Source of the DNA: Phaeobacter gallaeciensis
Lineage (GTDB): Bacteria; Pseudomonadota; Alphaproteobacteria; Rhodobacterales; Rhodobacteraceae
Reading direction: 5' to 3'
NCBI RefSeq assembly: GCF_001678945.1
Contig: NZ_CP015124.1
Location: 3,448,001-3,512,000 of the forward strand
Length of the DNA stretch: 64,000 nt
Shown: piece after piece, positions 15,255 to 24,663 of the stretch
How positions within the stretch are numbered: position 1 is the first letter of the stretch
How the letters are laid out: every line of letters begins with the position of its first letter
Made by a program: the position numbers and the translations under genes
Notes under the pieces: generated by a model
Seen by the model: only the letters and a program-made list of their open reading frames with translations
What the model was told of the DNA's origin: nothing
Database searches by the model: none

Positions 15255-18209
15255 ATGGCAAACGCATCACGGGTGACGGCGGTCCTGGGACCGACCAACA
15301 CCGGCAAAACCCATTACGCAATCGACAGGATGCTGGGGTATCGGACGGGGATCATGGGATTCCCGCTGCGGCTGCTTGCGCGCGAGGTCTATGACAAGAT
15401 CGTCGCGGCGCGCGGCCCGTCGGTGGTGGCGCTGCTGACCGGTGAAGAGCTGATCGTGCCGCCACGCGCGCAATACTGGATTTGCACCGTTGAGGCGATG
15501 CCAGAGGGGATGGGGTGTGACTTCCTCGCCATCGACGAAATCCAGCTTTGCGCCGATCCGGAACGAGGCCATGTCTTTACCGACCGGCTGCTGCGGGCGC
15601 GGGGCACCCATGAGACGCTGTTTCTGGGTGCCGATACCATGCGCGGGCCGATTCAAGCGCTGGTGCCGGGTGTGGAATTCGTGCGCCGGGAACGGATGTC
15701 CGATCTGGTTTATGCCGGATCGAAGAAAATCAGCCGGATGCCGCCGCGCACCGCTATTGTCGGCTTCTCGGTCGATAACGTTTATGCCATCGCCGAACTG
15801 ATCCGCCGCCAGAAGGGGGGCGCCGCGGTGGTGATGGGGGCGCTCAGCCCGCGCACCCGTAACGCGCAGGTGGCGCTCTATCAGAATGGTGAGGTCGACT
15901 ATCTGGTGGCCACCGATGCCATCGGCATGGGGCTGAACCTTGATATCGACCATGTCGCCTTTGCCTCGACATCAAAATTCGATGGCCGCCGCATGCGGCC
16001 GCTGGCAGCAAACGAGCTGGCCCAGATCGCAGGCCGCGCCGGGCGCGGCATGAGCCACGGTTCCTTCGGGGTGACCGGCGATGCCCGCCCGCTGGATGAA
16101 GGCACGGCGCAGGCGATCATGGAGCACCGTTTCACGCCGCTGAAAAAGCTGAACTGGCGCTCCTCCGCGCTGCAATTCGGTACTGTCGAGGCGTTGATCC
16201 GCTCGCTAGAGGCGGCACCGCAGGATGAATTCCTGATGAAGGCGCGCGAGGCCGATGACCTTGGCGCGCTGAAAGCATTGTCGCAGGATCCCGATATTTT
16301 GGCCCGGACCACCAATGCGCCTTCCGTGCGGCTGTTGTGGGATGTCTGCCGGATTCCCGATTTCCGTGGTATAAGCCATGCCGAACATGCGTCGCTGTTG
16401 CGGGGGATCTTCAATCACCTGCATGGCGGCGGCGTCGTGCCCGACGATTGGCTGGCCCGACAGATCAAGCGGATCGACCGGACGGACGGAAATATCGATG
16501 CCTTGTCCAAACGGTTGGCATTTATCCGCACATGGACCTATGTGGCACAAAGGAAAGGCTGGCTGCGTGACGAAATCCATTGGCGGAATGAGACTCGCGC
16601 TGTAGAAGACAGGTTGTCGGACGCATTGCACGAACGTCTGACTGAAAAATTTGTGGACCGGCGCACATCCGTGCTCTTGCGCCGGCTCAAGCAGAAGGAG
16701 GCCCTTTTGGCCGAAGTGAATGACAAGGGTGAAGTGACCGTCGAAGGCGAATTCGTCGGACGGCTCGAAGGGTTCCGGTTCTCGCCTGACAAGGGCGCAG
16801 AAGGTGCTGAAGCGAAGGCGTTGAAATCCGCGTCTTTGCAGGCGCTCGCTCCGCATTTTCATCTGCGGGCAGACCGGTTCTACAATGCGCCCGATACCGA
16901 AATTGATTTTACCGAACAGGGTGGCCTCATGTGGGGCGACAGCGCCATCGGCAAATTGGTCGCCGGTGCCGATCCGCTGACCCCTGGCGTGCAGGTCTTT
17001 GTAGACGATGCAGCCGGGACCGAGGTTGCGCAAAAGGTCGAACGCCGCCTGCAGCATTTCATCTCCCGCAAGGTCCAGTCGCTGTTTGAACCGCTGCTGA
17101 ACCTGCAAAAGGACGAGGAACTGAACGGGCTGGCCCGTGGTTTCGCCTTTCGCATGGTCGAGGCGCTGGGCCTGCTGCCCCGCCACACCGTCGCGCAGGA
17201 GGTCAAGGATCTGGACCAGGACGCCCGTGGCGCGCTGCGCAAGCACGGTGTGCGGTTCGGTCAGTTCACCATCTTCATGCCGCTGCTGCTGAAACCGGCG
17301 CCGACGCGTCTGCGTCTGGTGCTGTGGTCGCTGGCAAACGGGCTTCAGGACTTCCCCGAGGCACCGCCTCCGGGTCTGGTGACCGTGCCCGCGCTGAAAG
17401 ACGCACCGCAGGGCTATGACACCATGTCCGGCTACCGCGAAGCGGGTGAGCGGATGATCCGCATCGATATGCTGGAACGGCTGGCCGACATGCTGCGCGC
17501 CGAAGACAGCCGCGGTGGTTTCGAAGCCAAGCCCGACATGCTGTCGATCACCGGCATGACGCTGGAGCAATTCGCGGACCTGATGCAGGGCCTTGGCTAT
17601 CGCGCCGAAAAGGGCGAACGCGAAAAGGTCAAACCGGCGGATGCAGTTGTCGCTGAAACCGGCACGCCCGCGGCAGGTCAGCCTGTCATGGATGCCGCGG
17701 CGGAGGCGGAAAATACCCCGGCCGCTGCGCCTGCGGGTGAGGGCGCTGCGCCTGCCGCAGATGTGGTGCCTGAAGCCGCCGCCATTGCCGACGAAGGTGT
17801 GGCGCCGATTGCTGAAACCGGTTCGGATGCTGCAGCGGAAGAACCCGTGCCTGAGGTCGCCGAGAATGAAACCCCGGTGGGCGAAGCGGCAGATACCTCT
17901 GTCGAGGCGCCTGAAGTCGAGGTCTTCTATACTTTCACTTGGGGCGGTCGTGCCCGTCAGGGCGGCAACCGCGGTCAGCGCCGTGGCCAGCAAGGCCAGG
18001 ACACCCGTGGCAATGCCGGTGGCGGCAAGGGCAAACCCCGCGGTGCCAAAGGCGGCGCTGGTGGCGGCAAACCCGGTGGCAAGAAAGGCGGACGTCCTCA
18101 GCAGCAGGGCGGTAAGACCTATTCGGCCCGCCCGCCGAAGAAGGAAAAGAAGATCGATCCCGACAACCCCTTCGCCGCGGCGCTGATGGGGCTGAAACAG
18201 GGCGACTGA
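15255..18209 (+). CDS. Suv3-like superfamily 2 RNA helicase with Gly/Lys-rich tail
   Basis: 984 residues. The N-terminal helicase core has Walker A GPTNTGKTHYA (about 12-22), Walker B/DEIQ in LAIDEIQLCADPERGHVF, and motif VI QIAGRAGRG. This is the signature of the mitochondrial Suv3 / alphaproteobacterial helicase family, which unwinds RNA and partners with exoribonucleases. Residues from about 800 are Ala/Glu/Pro-rich and acidic, and are followed by a basic RGG/GGK-rich stretch (GGRARQGGNRGQRRGQQG...), a likely RNA-binding disordered tail. The S4-domain gene starts 7 bp downstream, so the two form an operon. The N-terminal start follows a weak GGGGCGG site. Confidence 0.9.
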   Translation: MANASRVTAVLGPTNTGKTHYAIDRMLGYRTGIMGFPLRLLAREVYDKIVAARGPSVVALLTGEELIVPPRAQYWICTVEAMPEGMGCDFLAIDEIQLCADPERGHVFTDRLLRARGTHETLFLGADTMRGPIQALVPGVEFVRRERMSDLVYAGSKKISRMPPRTAIVGFSVDNVYAIAELIRRQKGGAAVVMGALSPRTRNAQVALYQNGEVDYLVATDAIGMGLNLDIDHVAFASTSKFDGRRMRPLAANELAQIAGRAGRGMSHGSFGVTGDARPLDEGTAQAIMEHRFTPLKKLNWRSSALQFGTVEALIRSLEAAPQDEFLMKAREADDLGALKALSQDPDILARTTNAPSVRLLWDVCRIPDFRGISHAEHASLLRGIFNHLHGGGVVPDDWLARQIKRIDRTDGNIDALSKRLAFIRTWTYVAQRKGWLRDEIHWRNETRAVEDRLSDALHERLTEKFVDRRTSVLLRRLKQKEALLAEVNDKGEVTVEGEFVGRLEGFRFSPDKGAEGAEAKALKSASLQALAPHFHLRADRFYNAPDTEIDFTEQGGLMWGDSAIGKLVAGADPLTPGVQVFVDDAAGTEVAQKVERRLQHFISRKVQSLFEPLLNLQKDEELNGLARGFAFRMVEALGLLPRHTVAQEVKDLDQDARGALRKHGVRFGQFTIFMPLLLKPAPTRLRLVLWSLANGLQDFPEAPPPGLVTVPALKDAPQGYDTMSGYREAGERMIRIDMLERLADMLRAEDSRGGFEAKPDMLSITGMTLEQFADLMQGLGYRAEKGEREKVKPADAVVAETGTPAAGQPVMDAAAEAENTPAAAPAGEGAAPAADVVPEAAAIADEGVAPIAETGSDAAAEEPVPEVAENETPVGEAADTSVEAPEVEVFYTFTWGGRARQGGNRGQRRGQQGQDTRGNAGGGKGKPRGAKGGAGGGKPGGKKGGRPQQQGGKTYSARPPKKEKKIDPDNPFAAALMGLKQGD

Positions 18210-18216
18210 TCCGGCC

Positions 18217-18591
18217 ATGCAGGAGGGCGCGGCAAAGATCCGTATCGATAAATGGCTGTGGCATGCGCGGTTTTTCAAAACCCGCAGTCTGGCCGCGAAA
18301 CAGGTCAGCGCCGGTCACGTCCGCCTAAATGCCGACAAGATCTCGAAACCGGCTCAGAACGTCACCCCGGGTGACGTTCTGACCTTTCCGCAGGGGCGGC
18401 AGATTCGGGTTGTCCGTGTCGAAGCCATCGGCGAACGGCGCGGACCGGCGCCTGAAGCACAAACCCTGTATTTCGACATGACCGAAAAACAGGAAAGCGT
18501 TCCGGCCAATCCGCGCTTTGAGGGAAAGGGCCGCCCTGATAAGAAATCTCGCAGGGCGCTTGATCTTACCCGCAGGGGCGACATCCATTGA
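18217..18591 (+). CDS. hslR: S4-domain RNA-binding protein, Hsp15-like
   Basis: 124 residues. The S4 domain occupies about 8-70 (IRIDKWLWHARFFKTRSLAAKQVSAGHVRLNADKISKPAQ), followed by a basic C-terminal tail (GRPDKKSRRALDLTRRGD). This matches Hsp15 (HslR), which binds free 50S subunits that still carry nascent-chain tRNA and helps recycle stalled subunits. The gene lies 7 bp after the helicase, so the unit pairs an RNA helicase with a ribosome-rescue factor. No separate heat-shock promoter was seen in front of it. The symbol rests on domain similarity only. Confidence 0.85.
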   Translation: MQEGAAKIRIDKWLWHARFFKTRSLAAKQVSAGHVRLNADKISKPAQNVTPGDVLTFPQGRQIRVVRVEAIGERRGPAPEAQTLYFDMTEKQESVPANPRFEGKGRPDKKSRRALDLTRRGDIH

Positions 18592-18654
18592 CATCTTGAA
18601 GATGGCGCCGCTCTGGATTAGCTAGACGCCAAACAGAAAACGGGACCTGGCACT

Positions 18655-18993
18655 ATGACCTATGTCGTTACGGAAAACTGCATCGCCTGCAAATACACCG
18701 ATTGTGTTGAGGTCTGCCCTGTAGACTGTTTCTACGAAGGCGAGAACACGCTAGTCATCCACCCGGATGAATGCATTGACTGCGGTGTCTGTGAACCAGA
18801 ATGCCCCGCCGACGCGATCCGCCCGGATACCGAGCCGGACATGGACAAATGGGTTGAGTTCAACCGCAAGTATTCCGAGATGTGGCCGGTGATCGTCTCC
18901 AAGAAAGACCCGATGCCCGGCGCAGAAGACCGCGACGGTGAAGAGGGCAAGATGGAGAAATACTTCTCCGAAGCTCCTGGCGAGGGTGGCTGA
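18655..18993 (+). CDS. fdxA: 7Fe-8S ferredoxin FdxA
   Basis: 112 residues. It carries the two-cluster pattern of FdxA-type ferredoxins: [18 protein letters not shown] for the 3Fe-4S/4Fe-4S N-terminal part and [16 protein letters not shown] for the second cluster. A conserved helical tail follows ([15 protein letters not shown]). It is a small cytoplasmic low-potential electron carrier. The start follows a short spacer after the S4 gene (63 bp) and probably has its own promoter. The acceptor or donor partner cannot be told from context. Confidence 0.95.
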   Translation: MTYVVTENCIACKYTDCVEVCPVDCFYEGENTLVIHPDECIDCGVCEPECPADAIRPDTEPDMDKWVEFNRKYSEMWPVIVSKKDPMPGAEDRDGEEGKMEKYFSEAPGEGG

Positions 18994-19350
18994 GCAGCCA
19001 AGCTCTGCCAGTTGATCCTCTGGTTTTCACGCGATTCGCGGGCTTTTGCCTCATTTGGGTGTGGCAGAGTGTGAAACGCATGGATCAGGTCCGAATCGCC
19101 TATAACACGCAGGTGTTTGCCCGGCGTTGTAAGGGTGACTTCCGAATACCCCGATTTTGTGGTATTATCTCTCTCCGAGATGAACAGAACACGAGATGTT
19201 GCCCGACTGTTTGAATGCCTATTCACACTCTACGGGCATATTTTCTGCGACTATCGCGTGGCGCGCGGATCACTGCAAGTGACCCGGTGACCACTCTTTG
19301 TCGTTGTCGTGCCGGAACATGCATCCGGCTTATTGCGAGGAAAGACCTGT
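18994..19350. other. 357-bp intergenic region upstream of carD
   Basis: No protein or tRNA gene seen. The 19130-19250 stretch is relatively AT-rich and is the likely carD promoter region. It contains a 6-bp dyad (AATACC at 19145-19150 with GGTATT at 19161-19166) that could be an operator or a weak hairpin. Confidence 0.5.
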
Positions 19351-19866
19351 ATGACAAAATCGAAGAAGCTCGAATTCCGCCCCAATGAGTATGTGGTTTA
19401 CCCGGCGCATGGTGTCGGCCAGATCATCTCGATCGAGGAGCAGGAAGTGGCCGGCTTTGCGCTGGAGCTTTTCGTAATCACCTTTGAAAAGGACAAGATG
19501 ACCCTGCGGGTGCCGACCAACAAGGCGGTCGAAGTGGGCATGCGCTCGCTCAGCTCTCCCGATGTGATCAACCAGGCCATGAAGACCCTCAAGGGCAAGG
19601 CCAAGGTCAAGCGGGCCATGTGGTCCCGCCGCGCGCAGGAATACGAACAGAAGATCAACTCCGGCGATCTGATCGCCATCGCCGAAGTGGTCCGCGACCT
19701 GCACCGCACCGACGATCAGCGCGAGCAAAGCTATTCCGAGCGTCAGCTGTACGAGGCGGCGCTGGAGCGTCTGACCCGCGAAGTGGCTGCCGTTGCCGAT
19801 GGTGACGAAATCTCGGCTGCCAAACAGGTGGATGAGGTTCTGACCTCACGCGCTGCTGCGGCCTGA
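19351..19866 (+). CDS. carD: CarD-family transcription regulator
   Basis: 171 residues. The N-terminal Tudor-like RNA-polymerase-interaction domain is EFRPNEYVVYPAHGVGQIISIEEQEVAGFALELFVITFEKDKMTLRVPTNK. The helical C-terminal DNA-binding domain contains W-S-R-R-A-Q-E-Y, where the conserved Trp inserts at the upstream edge of the transcription bubble. CarD stabilises open complexes, including at rRNA promoters, and is essential or growth-limiting in several alphaproteobacteria. The ATG at 19351 has a GAGGAAAG site upstream. A very strong terminator follows, so it is a one-gene unit. Confidence 0.95.
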   Translation: MTKSKKLEFRPNEYVVYPAHGVGQIISIEEQEVAGFALELFVITFEKDKMTLRVPTNKAVEVGMRSLSSPDVINQAMKTLKGKAKVKRAMWSRRAQEYEQKINSGDLIAIAEVVRDLHRTDDQREQSYSERQLYEAALERLTREVAAVADGDEISAAKQVDEVLTSRAAAA

Positions 19867-19903
19867 GGCTGCCGGAAACAGCCGGACACCGAAAGACACA
19901 TGC

Positions 19904-19945
19904 AAAAACAAAGGGCCGCGCCGGGTTGCGCGGCCCTTTGTTTTT
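19904..19945 (+). terminator. Strong terminator after carD
   Basis: Perfect 18-bp inverted repeat (19904-19921 with 19928-19945) with a 6-nt loop. The outer pairs are A-T, so the 3' side ends in a T-run; the element could work in either direction. Confidence 0.93.
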
Positions 19946-19995
19946 CCGGATGTTCTGTTGAGCCAGGATTGGGGCAGAGCAGGGGCACAGCGGGC

Positions 19996-20769
19996 ATGCA
20001 GAACCTGAAGAAACGCATCAACACCCTTTACGAGGGCGCCTCGCCCGGTGCGGTGCGGTTCCGCTATGGCATCATTATCTTTGATGGGCTGTCGATCCTG
20101 TTCTTCATTGCCACGGCGCATGTCGATCATGGCCCGATGTTGATCGCGATCAGCCAGCTGCTCGGCGTTATCATCGGGCTGGATCTGGCGGCGCGGCTGT
20201 GGATCGCCCGTAACCGCAAGGCCTTCCTGTGGCAGATCTATACGCTGGCCGATGTGACGGTGATCGTGACCCTGCTGCTGGATCCGTTGTTCTCCGGCAG
20301 CCTGGCTTTTTTGCGGATCCTGCGGGCGCTGCGGCTTATCCATTCCTACCATCTGCTCCGCGACCTGCGCCGCGACAGCGAATTCTTCCGCCGTAACGAG
20401 GATGCGCTTCTGGCCGGGATCAACCTCTTCGTTTTCATCTTTGCCACCGCCATGGCGGTGCTGATCTTCTTTATCGATGAGACCCAGACCCAGTCGCCCT
20501 ATGTGGATGCGCTCTATTTCACCGTTGCGACGCTGACCACCACCGGGTTTGGCGATATCACCATGGCCTCTCCGGCGGGCAAGATGTTTTCGGTTTTTGT
20601 CATGGTGGTGGGGGTGGCGCTGTTCGTGCGGCTGGCGCAGGCGATCTTTCAGCCGCAGAAGGTGCGTTATACCTGTCCTACCTGTGGCCTGACGCGGCAC
20701 GATATCGACGCGGTCCATTGCAAGCATTGCGGCGAACAGCTGAAGATCCTGACCACTGGCGTCGAGTGA
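19996..20769 (+). CDS. Voltage-gated-type K+ channel with C-terminal zinc ribbon
   Basis: 257 residues. Hydrophobic helices S1-S3 are followed by an arginine-spaced S4-like helix (FLRILRALRLIHSYHLLRDLRR, 105-126). S5, the pore loop with selectivity filter TTTGFGD (181-187) and S6 come next, making it a full 6-TM ion_trans/Ion_trans_2 potassium channel. After S6 there is a short cytoplasmic domain with Cys227, Cys230, Cys242 and Cys245 (CPTCG...HCKHCG), a C4 zinc ribbon that is not part of the usual channel. The start at 19996 has only a weak ribosome-binding site. It converges with cobS, stop to stop within 5 bp. Confidence 0.85.
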   Translation: MQNLKKRINTLYEGASPGAVRFRYGIIIFDGLSILFFIATAHVDHGPMLIAISQLLGVIIGLDLAARLWIARNRKAFLWQIYTLADVTVIVTLLLDPLFSGSLAFLRILRALRLIHSYHLLRDLRRDSEFFRRNEDALLAGINLFVFIFATAMAVLIFFIDETQTQSPYVDALYFTVATLTTTGFGDITMASPAGKMFSVFVMVVGVALFVRLAQAIFQPQKVRYTCPTCGLTRHDIDAVHCKHCGEQLKILTTGVE

Positions 20770-20773
20770 CTCC

Positions 20774-21529
20774 TCAGAGCGCCAGCAAGACCAGCAGGCC
20801 GGTAAGCTCACACAGTTGCTGGGTCGCGCCCAGAATATCGCCGGTCTGACCGCCGATCTTGGCCCGCGACAGCGCGCCAAGACCTGCCGTGACCAGCGCC
20901 ATGATCACGGCCACGGCCAAGAGCTGCGACAAGGCGATGAATGGCAGCGCCTGACCCAGTGCCAGAACCCCGCCCAGCAAAACGGGCAGGGCGCGGGGGC
21001 GCCCGACGCAGCGGGACAGGCCATCGGCGCGCGCATGGGGCAGGGCGTACATCAGAACCGGCATGGCAGCCCGGCTGAGCATGGCCAGCGCCAGCAGCGG
21101 CCAGGGGCCTGCGGTCTCCAAAAGGGCGGCCATCGCCACCCAGCGCAGCCCCAGCCCGAGGATCAGCGCCAGCACCCCATAGGTGCCGATCTGGCTGTCC
21201 TTCATGATCTCCAGCCGACGCGCCTGCTCGAACCCGCCCCACAGCCCATCGGCGGTGTCGGCTAGGCCATCCTCGTGCATGGCGCCGGTGAGCAGGATCT
21301 GCATTGCCAGCGCTAGCCCGGCGGCAACCAACGGCGGCAGGCCAAGCGTGAGGGCCAGGCTGGCCGCAATCGTGGCGGGCAAGGCGACGGTGACGCCCGC
21401 CAGCGGAAAGGCCCAGACCGCTGCCGATTGCCGTTTGAACGTCTCTGCCGACAGGTGCGGCAGGGGCAGGCGGGTCAGCAGAACCAGCGCCAGGGGAATG
21501 TCGGCTGCGCGGATGTCGGTTTTTCGCAT
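20774..21529 (-). CDS. cobS: Adenosylcobinamide-GDP ribazoletransferase (cobalamin synthase)
   Basis: 251 residues, an integral membrane enzyme joining adenosylcobinamide-GDP to alpha-ribazole in the last steps of vitamin B12 synthesis. The catalytic acidic motif is MHEDGLADTADGLWGG with the following RRLEIMKDSQIGTYG, both diagnostic. Multiple Ala/Leu-rich transmembrane helices follow. The start at 21529 (MRKTDIRAADIPLAL) is preferred over the longer frame because it matches the family N-terminus. It diverges from cobT, so the pair covers both halves of the nucleotide-loop assembly pathway. Confidence 0.95.
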   Translation of the reverse strand: MRKTDIRAADIPLALVLLTRLPLPHLSAETFKRQSAAVWAFPLAGVTVALPATIAASLALTLGLPPLVAAGLALAMQILLTGAMHEDGLADTADGLWGGFEQARRLEIMKDSQIGTYGVLALILGLGLRWVAMAALLETAGPWPLLALAMLSRAAMPVLMYALPHARADGLSRCVGRPRALPVLLGGVLALGQALPFIALSQLLAVAVIMALVTAGLGALSRAKIGGQTGDILGATQQLCELTGLLVLLAL

Positions 21530-21630
21530 TTGCGGGCCTCTTGCGGGACTTGCAGCGGGGGGGCGAGCGGTTAAACAGGTGCCCAACCGCTTTACCCGCG
21601 TACCGTAACCCTATGCAACGAGGCTGATCC

Positions 21631-22647
21631 ATGCTGCCCCAGATATCTTCTCTTGATGACTTTCGTGCCCAGCTTGGTGCGGCACCGGCAGCAGATGCCT
21701 CCGCAACGCAGGGCGCCGAAGCGCGCAATGGGCAGCTGACCAAACCACCCGGGGCACTGGGTCGGCTGGAGGACCTTGCGATCTGGTATGCGGGCTGGCG
21801 CGGCAGCGACCGACCGGCCATAACCGCGCCGCAGGTGATCGTCTTTGCCGGTAATCACGGCGTGACGGCGCAGGGTGTGTCTGCCTTTCCGGCCGAGGTG
21901 ACCGCCCAGATGGTTCTGAATTTCGAACATGGCGGGGCGGCGATCAATCAGCTCGCAGAATTCGCCGGCGCGCGCATGGATGTGCATGCGCTGGACCTTG
22001 ACCGGCCAACGCAGGATTTCACCAAGGCCCCCGCGATGAGCGAGGCTGAGCTGCTCAGCGCCTTGCAGGCGGGTTGGGAGGCGGTGGACCCCACGGCGGA
22101 TCTGCTGGTGGTGGGCGAAATGGGCATCGGCAACACCACCGCCGCGGCGGCCCTGTCCTGCGCGTTGTTCGGCGGCGCTGCAGCCGGCTGGACCGGGCGT
22201 GGCACCGGCGTCGATGATGCCGGGCTGGCCAACAAGAGCCGGGTGGTGGCCGAGGGCGTCGCCCTGCATGGTCCCCAGATCAAGGATGGTCTGGATGCGC
22301 TGGCATGTCTTGGCGGGCGTGAGATTGCCGCCATGGCCGGTGCCATCGCGGCGGCCCGGATGCTGCGCATTCCGGTGATCCTGGATGGCTATATCTGCTG
22401 TTCCGCAGCGGCCTGCCTGCTGAAAACGCATGAGGGCGCGCTCGATCACGCGGTGGCGGGTCACAAGGGTGCAGAGGCGGCGCATGTGATGCTGCTGGAC
22501 AAGCTCGGCAAGGAGCCGCTGCTTACCTTGGGACTGCGCCTTGGCGAAGGCTCTGGTGCGGCTCTGGCGATTCAGATCCTGAAGGGCGCAATCGCCTGCC
22601 ACAGCGGCATGGCGACCTTTGCCGAGGCGGGCGTTACCGACGGCTAA
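21631..22647 (+). CDS. cobT: Nicotinate-nucleotide--dimethylbenzimidazole phosphoribosyltransferase
   Basis: 338 residues. CobT makes alpha-ribazole phosphate from nicotinate mononucleotide and dimethylbenzimidazole for the lower ligand of cobalamin. Visible family motifs are [14 protein letters not shown] (about 37-50), [37 protein letters not shown] and the terminal [10 protein letters not shown]. The catalytic Glu lies in the C-terminal region. It is divergent from cobS with about 100 bp between starts, too short for a cobalamin riboswitch plus promoter, and none was recognised. Confidence 0.95.
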   Translation: MLPQISSLDDFRAQLGAAPAADASATQGAEARNGQLTKPPGALGRLEDLAIWYAGWRGSDRPAITAPQVIVFAGNHGVTAQGVSAFPAEVTAQMVLNFEHGGAAINQLAEFAGARMDVHALDLDRPTQDFTKAPAMSEAELLSALQAGWEAVDPTADLLVVGEMGIGNTTAAAALSCALFGGAAAGWTGRGTGVDDAGLANKSRVVAEGVALHGPQIKDGLDALACLGGREIAAMAGAIAAARMLRIPVILDGYICCSAAACLLKTHEGALDHAVAGHKGAEAAHVMLLDKLGKEPLLTLGLRLGEGSGAALAIQILKGAIACHSGMATFAEAGVTDG

Positions 22648-22677
22648 TGGCCCATCAGCCGGGCGATCTGGCCGCGA

Positions 22678-24558
22678 TCAGGAGGACTTTTGGTCCTTCT
22701 GCTCGGCCAGTTCCAAGAGGGCCGTCTCCAGATCCTTTTCCAACTCGCGCGCGCGGGCGATATAGGCCTTGTTTTCACTGGCCGGAGTGCCGGGCACCCA
22801 GTGCTTTGCCAGCTCGCGGATGGTCAGGCGATCATGGGCATAGAAGGTCTGTTCGGCCTGCGCGGCCTCATATTCGCTGAGGCCAATCCGCTCCAGCACG
22901 TAACGCCCGGCACGCAGGGAGCTATCGAACATTTCCCGCACGATGTCATTGGCACCGGCCTGATACAGATCGAAAACGTGATGCCGGTCATAGGCCCGGG
23001 CGATGATGTGGATATCGGGGTAGTTGCGCCGCACATAGTCCACCAGTTTCACGGTGTTCTCCGGATCATCCAGCGCCACCACAAGGATCTTGGCCTTCGC
23101 AATGCCGGCGGCCTTCAGTAGCTCGGGCCGGGTTGGATCGCCAAGAAAGCTTTTGACGCCGAAACGGCGCATCAGTTGAACGGCTTCCATGTCGTTGTCG
23201 AGCAGCACCGTCTTGAAGCCGCTGGCGCGGACCAGCCGGTTGACGATTTGGCCAAATCGGCCGATGCCGGCAATGATCACGGGGCCTTCCTCGTCGATTT
23301 CATCCGGGGCATGCTCCACCCGCGCCTCGCCCAACCGTTTGGACAACAGGTCATAGGCAATGAACAGCAGCGGCGTGATCAGCATCGACAGGGCGATGAT
23401 CAGCAACAGTTTTTCCGACAGGGCGGGTGGGATAACGTTGAGCTGCCGGGAAAAGGCAAGCAGCACGAAGCCGAATTCACCTGCCTGCGCCAGCCCCAGT
23501 GTGAACAGCCAATGCGCCCGGCGGCGCAGGCCGAAGGCGCGGCCGACGAAATAAAGCACCAGCCCCTTGGCGACGATCACCAGCAGCGCGAGGCCGATCA
23601 GATCGCCGGGGCTGGCGAGGAACAGGCGGTAGTTGATCCCGGCGCCGACGGTGATGAAGAACAACCCCAGAAGCAGCCCTTTGAAAGGGTTTAGGTCGCT
23701 TTCCAGCTCGTGCCGGAACTCGGAGTTGGCCAGAACCACACCGGCCAGAAAGGCACCAAGCGCCGGGGACAGGCCGACCAGCGTCATCAGGAAGGAGATC
23801 CCGACAACGATCAGCAGCGCCAGCGCGGTATACATTTCCCGCAGGTTGGAGGCATGAATAAAGCGGAACAGCGGGCGGGTCAGATAGATCCCGGCCAGGA
23901 TGATAAAGGCAACAGCGGCAATGGTGATCAGAGTCACGGCCCAGCCGGGCATGCCTTCAACCAGAGACAGCGAGCCATGCCCACCGTTGTGACCGGCCTC
24001 GGCGGCGCGCTGGATCGACCCGTCGGAGCCGATTTGCGGGCCACCGGTGGTCGCCAGCAGCGGCAGGAAAGCAAGGATCGGAATGACGGCGATATCCTGC
24101 GTCAGCAGCACCGAGAAGCTGGCCCGTCCGCCGCCGGTCTGCATCAGGCCCTTTTCTGACAGGGTCTGCAGCACGATCGCGGTTGAGGAAAGCGATAGCG
24201 CGAGGCCGATTGCAAGGCTCACCTGCCAAGGCTCCCCGGCGGCCATGGCAGCGCCCATCAGGGCCAGGGTACTGAACAGGACTTGCAAACCGCCAAGACC
24301 CAATAGCTTGTGCCGCATGGCCCAGAGTGCCCGCGGCTCAAGCTCCAGGCCGATCAGGAACAGCATCATCACGACGCCAAATTCGGCAAAATGCTGCAGG
24401 TCCTGGGTTTCAGAGCCGACAAAGCCGAAGACTGGTCCGATTAGGATGCCGGCTGCAAGGTATCCCAGCACCGAACCGAGCCCCAAGCGCGCTGCGATTG
24501 GGACCGCGATGACGGCGGCGGCGAGGTAAATCGAGGCTTGGTAGAGAAACGCGTCCAT
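22678..24558 (-). CDS. Kef-type monovalent cation:proton antiporter (CPA2)
   Basis: 626 residues. An N-terminal 12-13 helix exchanger domain (to about residue 400, with GLELEPRALWAMR and SLSSTAIVLQTLSEKG) is followed by a cytosolic RCK-N/TrkA-N Rossmann domain (VIIAGIGRFGQIVNRLV, with GxGxxG) and a terminal acidic/charged helix. These systems exchange K+ (or Na+) for H+ and in Kef members are gated by glutathione or nucleotides. The Kef branch fits best from the RCK domain (IGRFGQ, LLDNDMEAVQLMRRFGVKSFLGD). No KefF/KefG-like flavoprotein is adjacent. It converges with cobT. Confidence 0.9.
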   Translation of the reverse strand: MDAFLYQASIYLAAAVIAVPIAARLGLGSVLGYLAAGILIGPVFGFVGSETQDLQHFAEFGVVMMLFLIGLELEPRALWAMRHKLLGLGGLQVLFSTLALMGAAMAAGEPWQVSLAIGLALSLSSTAIVLQTLSEKGLMQTGGGRASFSVLLTQDIAVIPILAFLPLLATTGGPQIGSDGSIQRAAEAGHNGGHGSLSLVEGMPGWAVTLITIAAVAFIILAGIYLTRPLFRFIHASNLREMYTALALLIVVGISFLMTLVGLSPALGAFLAGVVLANSEFRHELESDLNPFKGLLLGLFFITVGAGINYRLFLASPGDLIGLALLVIVAKGLVLYFVGRAFGLRRRAHWLFTLGLAQAGEFGFVLLAFSRQLNVIPPALSEKLLLIIALSMLITPLLFIAYDLLSKRLGEARVEHAPDEIDEEGPVIIAGIGRFGQIVNRLVRASGFKTVLLDNDMEAVQLMRRFGVKSFLGDPTRPELLKAAGIAKAKILVVALDDPENTVKLVDYVRRNYPDIHIIARAYDRHHVFDLYQAGANDIVREMFDSSLRAGRYVLERIGLSEYEAAQAEQTFYAHDRLTIRELAKHWVPGTPASENKAYIARARELEKDLETALLELAEQKDQKSS

Positions 24559-24663
24559 GCCGAAGGTATGGCAAGCGACAGCCGCCTTGGCAACGGGTTA
24601 GGGCAGCTTGGGGATGTAGGCCGGGCCTATTGCGCCTGTTCCGCGACAGGCCCGGGCATGGTG

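Noticed and set aside
16206-18278. A 690-residue open frame on the minus strand opposite the helicase
   Set aside because: Composition-driven antisense frame; the helicase on the + strand has clear motifs through the whole length.
21530-21630. Cobalamin riboswitch between cobS and cobT
   Set aside because: The gap is about 100 bp and shows no B12-box; too short for the aptamer.
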